Source of the DNA: Cololabis saira
Lineage: Eukaryota > Chordata > Actinopteri > Beloniformes > Belonidae
Assembly: GCF_033807715.1 (NCBI RefSeq)
Contig: NC_084592.1
Span: 20,956,501 to 21,020,500, forward strand
Reading direction: 5' to 3'
DNA length: 64,000 nt
The notes under the pieces were generated by a model that was not told the origin of the DNA, did not search any database, and saw only the letters and a program-made list of their open reading frames with translations. The position numbers and the translations under genes are program-made. Positions 1 through 17,902 of the stretch are shown in pieces. Within the stretch, counting starts at the first letter, position 1, and the number at the start of each line of letters is the position of its first letter.

Positions 1-45
1 TTTCCTCTGATGCGAGGCTCAAATTGAAGGCTTAACTTTGTGCCA

Positions 46-186
46 TCAGAATTCAATGCGGCTGTTTGCTTTGTTTAACATCCTTGATATATCTCTTGCT
101 GAGAAGAAATTGGTATCTCTTCTTTTTGAATTAAGCTGACTGGCTGTTTGCATTATAGACTGAAGTGTGGCTGCTAGAGGGTCCCA
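46..186 (-). CDS. candidate 3'-terminal coding exon, unknown gene
   Basis: Reading leftwards, a pyrimidine-rich tract ending in CAG (next to position 187) is followed by 46 open codons and a TGA at 46-48. The peptide starts WDPLAATLQS and ends KANSRIEF; it is hydrophilic and basic, with a KRR stretch in the middle. The DNA upstream in the same frame is AT-rich and looks intronic. I do not recognise the peptide. The case rests on the acceptor-like sequence and codon texture only, so it may be a chance ORF. If real, its other exons are not identified here. Confidence 0.25.
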   Translation of the reverse strand, partial: WDPLAATLQSIMQTASQLNSKRRDTNFFSARDISRMLNKANSRIEF

Positions 187-7584
<7,398 letters not shown>

Positions 7585-7930
7585 TTCTGGGAAGCTCATA
7601 TAGTGCCTTTTGTACCTTATTCAGGATCTACAAAGTGCTCTACAATTGTTTTTCATTTATCAATTCACACAAACACATTTTACAATTTTTAGAGTAAAAA
7701 AAAAACTAACAAAAAAAACCATGGAATTCTCCAGCCATTTTCTCTGCATCCAATGGAGACTTGAGGCAGTTGTGGATCGATGAGTATCAGTTGTCCTCCA
7801 ACCAACAGGTTGCTGGACAGATCCCTACCCCTGTCACATGTGGAAGTGCCTACGGGCAAGACATCGAACCTCACATACTCACGCAATGTCTTCTCCTATG
7901 GGTGTTGATGCGTGTAGTGTGAATATTAAT
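7585..7930. repeat. degenerate SINE fragments
   Basis: From 7590 to 7690 the sequence resembles, in reverse orientation, the tail shared by many teleost SINEs (a variant of the 'tatagtgc...caaagtgctctaca' motif). From about 7740 to 7930 it resembles a tRNA-derived SINE body, including 'ggacagatccctacccctgt' and 'gggcaagacatcgaacc'. Both are strongly decayed. Assignment is from memory of teleost SINE consensus features. Confidence 0.4.
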
Positions 7931-9151
7931 AGAAATACTGTGAATCTCTACCTTCTACTGTCTATGTAACCTCTTCTACCACTTGAACAACACGCTCTCA
8001 GTTACTAGCTGGTTCCACCAGCATTAACTCATGTGCTCTCTCTGTGCTGTATCAGTCATCCTGCTTTTCTTTGCTTTTGGGCTCTTACTCGTCATGCTTT
8101 CAAAAGTTTCTTCCTTTGTTGTACTGTGAGAGCCTTCTGTTCAATCTCAAACTAACCAAACACAATTGGGCAATTTCTGATTCAGGGTGATTCCTGAATT
8201 TCAGCAGTGTTGCCGCTTTGACAAACACACCATAGTCCTATGCTAAATCTTTACATTTGAGAAGTTTCCTTGTTGGCTATTGGAGTTGGATGCTGGTTTT
8301 AAATGATTTCTACATTTTTTAATGTGGTCTATAGTTTGACATTGCTCTTGAACTTTATTGAGACAGTATTTAAGCTGCTGATATGCATCAGGGACTCACA
8401 TTCACTAATGGCTGTTAGTTTAATCAAATGTTGGCTATTTTAGCATGTTATCAACTGGATGGGCCACCGATCCTGATGCAGCTGCAATTGCACCAACAAG
8501 ACTTGTCACTTCCTTGTATTATAGGGCCTCCCAAACTATTTATTTTTTGTTATTAAGAAAGTCTGTTAAATCAAAGGGAACCAGAAGTTGTGCATTTTGG
8601 GTTGTACTTTTGGAAGTGTAATCAACTTGTGTGATGTGTCGTCCTCCAACTACATTAGCTGTTAGCTCAGGTGAACCGTCCACCACGACTCAACATTTTA
8701 GACAGGTCAGTGGGAACAACAATGTTTTCTGTCTACATGTGAGGGCCGGAGTGATTAGCTTTTGCCCAGCCTGGCTCCCTGGTAGGAAAACAGCTATTGG
8801 TTCTATTTCCAGACTTCACTAATATACTGTATCTAGTCCATGTGAACAGGTTTTTGAAAATGCACAGCTAAAATAGAGTAATCTTGATATTGACTTAGGT
8901 CTATGTGGATCTAGGTGAAGTTGATATTTAATCAGCAGAAACATGTGGGAGGTTCTCATATTTGATTTTTACAATTCGGTACAAATTCACCAAAAGACTC
9001 CTGCCAGAGAAAGCAGGAAGTATAATTCTTCACAATTACACTACCCAAATCAAAAAATTGCTGGGACAGTACTAAAAATGTACAATAAAAATTAATGATT
9101 TTTTGCCCTTGTTTACTCAATAATATGTCTTGCTGTCACAAAGAATAAAGA
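7931..9151. other. non-coding DNA, no gene seen
   Basis: AT-rich unique-looking sequence; I see no coding exon, RNA gene or clear repeat boundary before the transposon nest begins at about 9152. Confidence 0.5.
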
Positions 9152-9946
9152 ATAGCTGCAAGCAGCGATGAACGGGCCCTCGCACCCTTGTGCACGTTCA
9201 GGCGTGCTGCAGTGGAAGCGCTTGTATGACTTGCATGTAGATTCTTCAGGCCTGGACATTTAGCGGATGACACCAGCCACGACTCTCTATATCAAACCAT
9301 TCAAAAGTTATGGCATAAAGTAGGAACTATCAGATATCGACCAATCAGATGAAGGGGCGGGGCTAATTTGCACCAATTAAGGTGAAGGAGTCAAAACCGA
9401 GTCCGATGACACCACCCACGACTCTCTATGTCAAACCATTCAAAGGTTATTGCAGAAGATCGGAACTATCACATATCGACCAATCAGAAGAAGGAGCGGG
9501 GCTAATTTGCACCAATTAAGGTGAAGGAGTCAAAACCGAGTCCGATGACACCACCCACGACTCTCTATTTCAAACCATTCAAAGGTTATAGCAGAAAATA
9601 GGGACTATCAAATATTGACCAATCAGAAGAAGGGGCGGGGCTAATTCAGGCCAATCAAGGTCAAGTACTCAATACCGAGTCCGATGACACCACCCACGAG
9701 TCTCTATGTTAAACCATTCAAAAGTTATGGCAGAGAATAGGGACTATCAAATATTGACCAATCAGATGAAGTGGGGGCATGCTTTTTGGCATCTAGTGCG
9801 CCACGGTAACGCTTTTGACTGAGAAAAAGTAATACGCATCGTCGCAGGATCGAGACGCACATTTTGATGTATAACACACCTGGATGCACGTTACGGGTCA
9901 GGCCGCATTAACTGCCGAAGGAATGGCATAAATTTGCCAAAATTAC
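9152..9946 (+). mobile_element. teleost interspersed repeat with GGGCCC-containing ends, left part
   Basis: Begins 'gctgcaagcagcgatgaacg' followed by gggccctcgcacc, a widespread teleost repeat end. Inside are four tandem units of about 139 bases, each containing 'acgactctctat', 'ccattcaaa' and 'gaccaatcag' (unit starts near 9270, 9409, 9546 and 9686). The element stops abruptly at 9946, in AAATTAC, and resumes at 21859 with another AAATTAC. It is therefore split by the 11.9-kb insertion. No transposase is visible; the class is unknown to me. Confidence 0.75.
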
Positions 9947-10746
9947 CAACCTGATCTCACAAAAATACGTAAAATGCCCACGACCTCTCACCACTATTTT
10001 CCGTGGTACCAGCACGGAAAGTGGTAATTTCCGTGTGAGCACCACGGATATTGTACCATGCGAAGTCAATGGGATCCGTTGTTGTGATATATACACGGAT
10101 TATTACATTATTATTATTTATATATTATTCTTTGTTATAGTGGCTAAATTATGAGTTTTTGTCATGCAAGGTACTGTTTGTTACTGTCAGTTTGTAAAAG
10201 CATGTTTTTAACAGAGTTTTAGCAGTGCTTTATTGAGGTTTTAATGGGAGCACCACGGATATTGTACCATGCAAAGTCAATGGGATCCGTTGTCGTGATA
10301 TATCCCCTCTACGTCATAGTGACGAGCGGGGATGCTGAACACGTGACGAGTGCCCCGATTGCGTGCCCCACGATTTGACTGTTATCAGCCCATTGAAAGA
10401 GGCGTTATTTAGTCCCATAAGTATAGGCTAGTGGGGGGCTATTAACGCGCTAGTAGTTACCAGCCATTTGTTTCAGTGATCCCTTGTTCGTGTAGCCCAG
10501 TAGTGTTGTGTAAATGTAATGCAACCTGTTACAATACAGTATGCTTGGTACGTCTCAGCCATTCAGGGGGCTGGTTGTTAGTATGTAGGGACCCAGATGT
10601 CTGGTCATGGTTACTGTTGCTATGGACGTGAAGTAAACGGTTAATATTTAAGATAGTTAAGCTTATAGTAACGTAACATGTCAGACGTTGACATACATTT
10701 AATTTTTCTTGGAATATGCAATATTTTAAGATAGTTTTGGCATTAA
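9947..10746 (+). repeat. left long inverted repeat arm
   Basis: It starts with the terminal sequence, followed by a subterminal unit containing 'ccacggatattgtaccatgc' and 'caatgggatccgttg'. That unit recurs at about 10250-10300. Then comes a unique segment with 'gtgacgagcggggatgc' and 'aagatagttaagcttatagt'. All of it is found in inverted order at 20630-21858. Confidence 0.8.
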
Positions 10747-11131
10747 AGGTATAGTCTGTCTTCAAACACATTTATTGTTATACTGGGTGAAATGGTCCTT
10801 CCATCCTGAGAGTAGCCAGTGAATAATGTGTTCAGAAAAAGGAAAGAAAAAAATCCGACCTCTCTTACAGCTTTAATCCTGTAAAAACTCTGACCAATCT
10901 GTTTTTTGCGCACAGAATGGCATGGATTGGTCAGAGGACCAGAGGATTGGCAGGGGCGAAAGAACCAATCAGATGCCTTCATTTTAAGTCCCGCCCACGC
11001 CCCCCTCTGTCCCATGCGCGCACTCGTCACGTCGAATGTAACGGCTCGCCCTGCTAAAAAGGCTAAAAAAAGAAAGCCGAAGTGCGATTCTGCGGCGCAG
11101 GTTGTCCGCTACCGGGGGTCTGCCACAGACA

Positions 11132-11247
11132 CCAACGCGGAACCTACGGCGTAGGGTATGCGGCGTGTGGACCGTATGGTTCGCGTCGCCGCGTACCTTA
11201 CGCCGTAGTCTTCGCCGTCGATTTAACGCGGAACCCTAAATCAGCCT
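11132..11247. mobile_element. short MITE (CTGATTTATGGTTCCGCG family)
   Basis: GC-rich inverted-repeat sequence with 'ctacggcgtagggtatgcgg' on one side and 'cgatttaacgcggaacc' on the other. It matches the other copies of this MITE at 16706, 24618 and 26661. Terminal repeats are partly eroded. Confidence 0.55.
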
Positions 11248-11371
11248 TGACAGGTGAAGAGAGACGTTGCAGTCGCAGCGTCAGCGAGCCGTCAGATGAT
11301 GATCCGCTTATCACTATCTGCGGGAAGTTTACACATCGTCTCCCAAAGAGTCTGACGGTATGAAACTAACC

Positions 11372-11470
11372 TTTCTATGCAAATTATGTCCACCTGCACT
11401 GAGAAAACAAGTCTGAACGTCTGCCTCGTCAACTTCAAATTTGAAACGTCATGTGGAGTTAAAGCATCCG
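11372..11470 (+). pseudogene. decayed BED zinc finger of a transposase
   Basis: One reading frame gives FLCKLCPP, then SSTSNLKRHVELKHP. That is a C-x2-C ... H-x4-H BED-type finger with the serine-rich loop common in teleost DNA-transposon proteins. A TGA lies in the middle and the frame is lost soon after. It sits inside the 11.9-kb element, so it may be the last trace of that element's own transposase. Confidence 0.55.
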
Positions 11471-11645
11471 CCCAGTGGGAGAAAATATCTGCGAGTCCTT
11501 AACAATCAAAAAAGTTCCCAGAAAGACCAAGAGGTCTGATTTCCCAGTAACAGGTAGACAAATTGATAATGCACTACAATGTTGGAGATTTACAGCCTCT
11601 GAATAAAGTTGAAACGCCACTAGGACAATACATGATTGTATTCAG

Positions 11646-11845
11646 CAGGGGTCTCCAACCCTGTCCTGCATGTTTTTGATGTTTCCTTGCATCATCACAC
11701 GTGATTCTAATTAATGGCCGCCATCAGCTTGTCATCCAGGTCTGCACAAGTCTGTTAATGACAGTCATTTATATCAGGGTTCTGAGGGGAAATATCTAAA
11801 ACATGCAGGACAGGGGGTCCTGGGGACCAGGGCTGAAGACCACTG
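11646..11845. mobile_element. 200-bp hAT-type MITE
   Basis: The terminal inverted repeats are CAGGGGTCTCCAACCCTG and, at the other end, the reverse complement of CAGTGGTCTTCAGCCCTG. The flanking octamers gtattcag and gtatacgg match at six of eight positions, consistent with an old 8-bp hAT target duplication. It has no coding capacity. Confidence 0.7.
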
Positions 11846-11884
11846 GTATACGGTGAACACTTTTAGGATGGGAGGGGGGACGTT

Positions 11885-12038
11885 TCATTCGTACTTCTCA
11901 CCTAAAAAAATTGAAATGAACTGAATTTGAACTAGTTCAAAATGAAAATGGTGAACTATGAACGTGAACTGTTCATTTTTAAACTATGTGAACTGAACTT
12001 TGAACTAGTTCATGAGAAGTATGAACTTGCACAACACT
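11885..12038. repeat. TGAACTAGTTCA-rich transposon remnant
   Basis: Repeats 'gaactagttca' several times and ends 'gaagtatgaacttgcacaac' then actg, an end resembling a common teleost hAT-type terminus. Only one end is present; it abuts the LINE at about 12039. Confidence 0.45.
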
Positions 12039-13425
12039 GCCAGCAGCTGTGTGTTCAAGTTCACCTTCCTGAGCACCCTCAGGAAGTGCAGCCGCTGCTG
12101 AGCCTTCTTCACAGTGCAGTGGCGTTGACAGACCAGGAGAGGTCTGCAGTGATGTGGGAGCTGGGGAACTTGAAGGACTGCACTTGCTCCACACATTCGC
12201 CGTTGATGTACAGGGGGACGGGGGCGGCTCGGTTCCGCCTGAAATCCAGGATGAGCTCCTTGGTTTTGGTGGTGTTCAGTGCCAGGTTGTTCAGTGCGCA
12301 CCACTCACCAAGTTTAAGGACCTCATCTCTGTAGGCCGCCTCGTTTCCCCCTGTGATCAGCCCCACCACCGTTGTGTCATCAGCAAACTTGACAATTACG
12401 TTCTCTGGGTGGGCGGGGCTGCAGTCCAATGTGTAGAGCGAGTACAGAAGTGGGCTCAGCACACAGCCCTGAGGAGAGCCAGTGCTGAGAGTGCGGGAGG
12501 AGGAGAGGTGAGGACCGAGCTTCACGCGCTGGGGTCGGTTCACCAAAAAGTCTTTGATCCAGGAGCAGGTGGGTGGTGGGATCCCCAGGGTGGATAGCTT
12601 GGGGATTAGAATGTATTATAGTGTTGAAGGCTGAGCTGAAGTCGACAAAGAGCATCCTCACCTAGCTCCCCTGTTTCTCCAGGTGACTTACCGCGGAGTG
12701 GAGTGCGATGTTTATGGCGTCTTCCGTCGATCTGTTTGCCCGGTATGCAAACTGGTGTGAGTCCAGGGTGGGGGGGAGACAGGCTTTGATGTGCTTTAAG
12801 ACCAGTTTCTCAAAGCACTTGGTGATGACTGGGGTGAGTGCTACAGGGCGGAAGTCGTTGAGAGTTGCAGTGGGTGATTTTTTGGGGATCGGGATGATTG
12901 TGGCTGATTTCAGGCAGGGTGGGATGACAGCTTGGGCCAGAGACAGGTTGAAAATTGTCGTGAAGACCTGAGCGAGCTGGTTGGCACAAGCCCTGAGCAC
13001 CTTCGCAGGTACTCCATCTGGACCTGCAGCTTTCCTGGGGTTCACTGCACAGAGCACCCGTCTCACGTCCTGCTCCTCAAGAGTGAGTGGGGGGGTGCTG
13101 GTGGCTGGTGGGGGCTGTAGAGGTGGTTGTGGTGATGATGATGTGGTTGAGGGCTGTGTTTGGGACTCAAAGCGGGCAAAGAAGCTGTTCAGCTCCTCTG
13201 CCAAGGCCGCATCTGAGTCCCCGGGTGACACAGCACAGCCTTTGTAGTTGGTGAGGGTCTGTATGCCCTGCCATACCTGCCGGGGGTTGTTGAGGTGGTC
13301 CTCCAGCTTTCTTTTATATTCCACTTTGGCAGCCCTGATGCCTCTCCTCAGGACAGCGCGAGCGGCGTTGTACAGGGCTCTGTCACCTTACCTAAAGGCT
13401 GAGTCACGGGCTCGGCCTTTAGGTC
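12039..13425 (-). mobile_element. Rex1-like non-LTR retrotransposon fragment (reverse transcriptase)
   Basis: Minus-strand frames encode a reverse transcriptase in pieces. The region 12662-13324 holds the fingers and palm start (RKAAGPDGVP, DFRPVALTP, FAYRANRSTEDA). An in-frame stop follows, just before FVDFSSAFNTI, the first catalytic Asp motif. A frameshift then leads to the 12109-12546 frame, with [15 protein letters not shown] and the catalytic FADDTTVV motif, and [12 protein letters not shown] after it. Endonuclease and 5' parts are missing, as expected of 5'-truncated LINEs. The Rex1 assignment is by motif memory; another CR1/L2-clade family is possible. It is not functional because of the stop and frameshift. 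Confidence 0.8.
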
Positions 13426-13690
13426 AGGTGACAGTAACGTAACATGGTGTCAGAAGTTATACATTTAATTTTTCTTGGAAAATGCAATATTTTAAGATAG
13501 TTTCGGCATTAAAATGCATTTTATCAAGGTTTCTAGCGAGAAATGTGTATTTTATTTACATAATCTTCATTCAGTGAATGTAGGCTATATGTTTAGTTTG
13601 TCAGTTATTACGGAGATTATGTAGGTATTTCTATCGTTGCTATGGTGCTATGGATGCTGTTATAATAATAATAAATAATTATAAATAATA
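13426..13690 (+). repeat. displaced part of the left inverted arm
   Basis: Contains 'gttatacatttaatttttct', 'gatagtttcggcattaaaat' and 'ttctagcgagaaatgtgtat'. These match in inverted orientation the sequence around 20450-20650 in the right arm. The left arm of the 11.9-kb element has therefore been split by about 2.7 kb of inserted sequence (10747-13425). Confidence 0.65.
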
Positions 13691-14065
13691 AGCAGCACAG
13701 TGGCTTAGTGGTTAGCACTGTTGCCTCACAGCGAGAAGGTCCCCGGTTCGACTCCCAGGCCCTGTCCTTTCTGTGTGGAGTTTGTATGTTCTCCCCGTGC
13801 TTGCGTGGGTTTCCTCCGGGTACTCCGGCTTCCTCCCACAGTCCAAAAACATGCATAGTAGGTTAATTGGTGATTCTAAATTGCCCGTAGGTGTGAGCGT
13901 GAGTGCGGTTGTGAGCATGGTTTGTGTGTTTATATGTGGCCCTGTGATGGACTGGTGACCTGTCCAGGGTGAACCCCCTGCCTCTCACCTGAAATGAGCT
14001 GGGATAGGCTCCAGCAGACCCCCGTGACCCCGCAAGTGATAAAGCGGGTATAGATGATGGATGGA
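13691..14065 (+). mobile_element. tRNA-derived SINE with GGAT-type tail
   Basis: The head 'agtggcttagtggttagcac' (A-box-like) with 'ggttcgactcc' (B-box) looks tRNA-derived. The body carries 'tgtgtggagtttgtatgttc', 'caaaaacatgcatagtaggt' and 'gggataggctccagcagacc', widely known in teleost repeats. The end is a short ATGGATGGAT tail. It is not an active tRNA gene. Confidence 0.75.
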
Positions 14066-15788
14066 TATAAATAATAATTTTGAATTCATTATTAATTATA
14101 TATCAGACTCAACCTCCAGAAATTAATTAATCATTTATATTAATATTCATAATATTAATATTTATTATAATAATAAATACACCTGTAGGACAGACCAGTG
14201 CTTATAGCCAACCAGAGAGACATTATCAGACCTTAATGACAACATGTGACTGTCTTTCAACCATTTTTTAACATTAACATCAAATATTTGAAGGGATGGC
14301 ACTCTACTGTTTTGTTGCTGCAATTGAGAAAGCACTTTGATTTAGGGGTGGAGCTAAACCGTGCAGTATTTTATAAAGTAAACAAACTTTGGCATTAACA
14401 AAACAAAAAAAGTCAGAATCTCAAAAAGTTGTATTTTTCTACAATACTGCAATAGTCGTATGAGTTCGGCTTCTTGTCCAGCGCTTTAAAAGCTGAGGAA
14501 AGTGAGGAAACCAGGTTGCCAGATCGTGTTCCGATTTTTCACGTATAGCTCGTCTATTAGCATATTGTAGCAGTGCGGCCGTTGACCAACTAGAGGCGTG
14601 AGTGGTCAAGTAATGCGTGAAAACCGCTGACAATAGCGAACCTGGCAACCACTCATATTGAGTTTTTTTAGCCACTTATCCAAAAACACGGGTCCGATTA
14701 ATTTTCCATGGATTATTCCAATTACTGTGGAAACAGTATATAATTTATCTAGCCTTTAGGTCTTGAATGTGTTAGCAAACCACATTTATAGTGACATATC
14801 ACATCGAGTAACCTAACTATACTTTTGAATCTAAACTATTCATCAGTCCAACGATCTATTCTTCTTCCATCAAACCAGATAAACAATATACTGTTTTTGT
14901 ATTGAAATGTAGAAAATACCCTGTCAAGAAGATGTGTTTATTAAGTAGACCCAACCTCAGAGACATCTATAAGCTATTTATAAACCCGTAGGCTAATTAC
15001 AACCCTACTCTTGAAACCGGAAGAACTACAAATATGCCGGCTGATTTACGCTTCCTAACAAATTATATGACACTTCTCTAATGGGAATTGTAGTTTTTTA
15101 ATAAATTGATCTATTCCCCTTAAAAAGAAGTTGACAGTATTAAATTGCAGGTATACCTGGGGGTTTTGAGAGTGAGAAACACATTGGTGTTACCTGATTT
15201 TAAAAATCAAATTGTTAAATGTATGAAAATGTGTTTTTTTCCATATTTGACAGCGCCCCTAGTTTGTGCCCAATGGTGACAAAACCCACATGACAGCTGA
15301 GGTCAAGAGCTCAAAAAGTCTTCAAACGTGCCCCAGGTTCAACATTCAGAGGTCAATATTTTCCAAGCATGAGCCATGTATCATCTTCAGACTGGCATGA
15401 TGTTATTCTCCTGATCAAGACCTTTGCAACGATGTAGCCTATTTGGTTCTGTCCTATGACAAAGTTTTAATTTTCACATGGACACAGCTGGTATAGCTTC
15501 ACAATCTATAACCCTAACCCTAATCCACTCAGAAAACACTTACACATAATTTAACGAACACAGATTATATTAAAAGTACATTTACTTAAGTATACTTATG
15601 TACAGTTTGAAGTATTTGTACTTCGCTTCATTACACAGTATTTTATTAAAGTTTATACTTCACTATATTCATTACCCTGTTAATCACTAAAGCTCCCTGT
15701 TGGGGAAAGTTTAGGGTTAGGGTTAATAAATCCTTCATACAGTATATTATGCAATATCATGATATCAAGATTATACATAGGCTATAGA
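14066..15788. other. interior of the 11.9-kb element, no gene seen
   Basis: AT-rich sequence without a usable reading frame. It contains two short tandem TTAGGG-like traces (about 15512 and 15711). I cannot tell which part is original to the element and which was inserted. Confidence 0.4.
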
Positions 15789-16216
15789 CAGGGCTGCACA
15801 TAATTATTTTGGTCTGGTGCTCAGAGGAGCCCCTGGATATGTGACTTGGGCCTCCAAAAACGCGGTGACCCGTCTCGCCCGATCGATAAAAGAGGGATGC
15901 AGGAATAAGTTATAGGCAAAACGATATTTATTCACTTATAAAGATGAATTAACAAATTATGGTGCGTGTTAGTCTGTAGAATCAGTATAAAAGTTACAGT
16001 TTTTATCGGCCAGATTGGGATGCTCACGGCATATTTTGCACCTAGGGTTGCCACCATTCAGAAATAGAAATAAAGGACGCCCCGATTTCAGCAGCGCAGG
16101 AGCCAAAAAAAAGCCCCAAAACTTCTAAACTAACTTGCATGACTGTACAGACAGCCAACCATATAGCAGCTGAAATAGCCGCCTATGCTCTGTATGTCCA
16201 CATCAGCCAAGGTATA

Positions 16217-16497
16217 GAATATGGTGTAAAAGTTAACTTATTTCAATAATTCAACTAGAATAAGGTGTAAAAGTTAATTTATTTCAATAATTCAACTAGA
16301 ATATGGTGTAGAAGTTAATTTATTTCAATAATTCAACTAGAATATGGTGTAAAAGTTAACTTATTTCAATAATTCAACTAGAATATGGTGTAAAAGTTAA
16401 CTTATTTCAATAATTCAACTAGAATATGGTGTACAAGTTAATTTATTTCAATAATTCAACTAGAATATGGTGTACAAGTTAATTTATTTCAATAATA
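16217..16497 (+). repeat. 41-bp minisatellite, about 7 copies
   Basis: The unit starts gaatatggtgtaaaagtta and includes 'tttcaataattcaacta'. Copies begin at 16217, 16258, 16299, 16340, 16381, 16422 and 16463 and differ by one or two bases. It lies inside the hAT element. Confidence 0.9.
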
Positions 16498-16705
16498 ATA
16501 ACTTAAAGGTGAAACTAATATATTACCTAGTCTTACTGTACATGCAAAGCAAGATATGTTGAACCTTTATTTGTTACAATTTTGATGATGGAATTGTTTA
16601 TTGATTTCATAAAATATTTTCTAATTTATTTTTTATTTGGGGTTTTCATAAACTGTGAGCCATAATCAGAGAGCAGCGTCACAGCTGCACGCAGTGACGG
16701 ACACT

Positions 16706-16797
16706 GGCTGATTTATGGTTCCGCGTTGCACCAACGCAGAGCTTACGAGGTAGTATACGCGGGACTGCGAACGTACGGTACGCGTCGCCGCGTAACA
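16706..16797. mobile_element. MITE copy (CTGATTTATGGTTCCGCG family)
   Basis: Begins ggctgatttatggttccgcg and continues with 'caacgcagagcttacgaggt' and 'acggtacgcgtcgccgcgta'. One end is lost. It interrupts the downstream part of the hAT transposase remnant. Confidence 0.65.
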
Positions 16798-16928
16798 TCT
16801 TGCAGCCACTTCTCGGCGAACACACGTTTTCTGTTCGATTCGGGTAGTGGTTCAGTTTGGCGTCTCTTTGTAGTTGGTGGTGGTGGAATGCCAAAATAAT
16901 TACTTAATGGCGCTTGCTTCTTGGACAT
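16743..16928 (-). pseudogene. hAT transposase N-terminus remnant
   Basis: The minus-strand frame starts MSKKQAPLSNYFGIPPPP and continues to RKRVFAEKWLQDV. This matches the usual start of hAT transposases: a basic, proline-rich leader followed by a K-W-L motif ahead of the zinc finger. It runs directly into the MITE, so the protein is destroyed after about 45 residues. Confidence 0.7.
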
Positions 16929-17902
16929 TTTGACGAGACGTGTCGGGGTTTGTTCAGTAAAGCTGATCCTTACCTCTCTTCCTCACCACCGCAACGAGCA
17001 TGGAGGGGGAGTAAGGACGCGCTGTGGTTGGCCAGTACCAACTTTAAGTGGCAGTTCTGGGGAAAAGCTCTCCCAATAGATTTTTTAATATTAGTATTCT
17101 GGTCTGGCCACAACCAATAATATGAGCCCCAGCTGTTGGTACGCAAAAGCGCTTCGCAGCACAAGATTGACAGCGCACTGAGGATTTTGACGGCGCATGC
17201 GCTCTGGCGGCCCACTTATGTGCAGCCCTGGCTATAGACCTTGTAGTGGCATGTCATTTTCTAGGGTTAGGGTTATCCAGAAGCCTAGGGATTAAGAAGT
17301 TAAAGAGCTGTAGTTACTTTGCACTTTAATCCCAAACCTATGAGCCTCTTATTAATGGTGATGCATTATTCTCTTACCCACAGTATACAGTATATAAAGT
17401 ATAGAAAAAGTAGCTCAAATTCAAGCATTTACAAAATGAAAATGTTTCTTATACATTAGTGAATCTGAAATCTCAATGAAATTATATAATTTCAATTAAC
17501 ATTGTTATTTAATAACATACCAATTAGAGTTGGGCTGTTTCCTACTTTTACTTTGAATACTTTAATTACATTGGGATAGTAGTTTTGTACATTAACTTAA
17601 GGATAGTATTACAATATATATGTATTACGTATTATGAAATCCTAATTTCCAATATGTTCTTTTGCTTAAATAAATCATCTGAGTACTCCCTGATTGATTG
17701 TACAGGTAGGTGTTAATCCTGCTGGGCAACTGTGCCTGACGCGCCTCCTACAGCGGTCACCTAGGCCTCCTAGGTCAGCTGCAGGGTCATCAGCCGGGGA
17801 CCACCGCTCATCGGAGTTTCGCTTGCTTTAACCCCGGAACACCTCCTGGTGGCGGAGCGGTAGCAGGGACGTCTCCCTGCCACCCCCTGCAGCTGACCCT
17901 CA

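Larger units (their letters stand above)
15789..17230 (-). mobile_element. 1.44-kb hAT transposon, nonautonomous
   Basis: The terminal inverted repeats are CAGGGCTGCACATAA and TTATGTGCAGCCCTG. The element is flanked by a perfect 8-bp target duplication, GCTATAGA (15781-15788 and 17231-17238), the hAT hallmark. It keeps a transposase N-terminal remnant on the minus strand (16743-16928), a 41-bp minisatellite (16217-16497) and a nested MITE (16706-16797). The rest of the transposase is gone. Confidence 0.9.

Noticed and set aside
15510..17275. Interstitial telomere sequence
   Set aside because: Only two adjacent TTAGGG-like units at each of three places; too short to mean anything.
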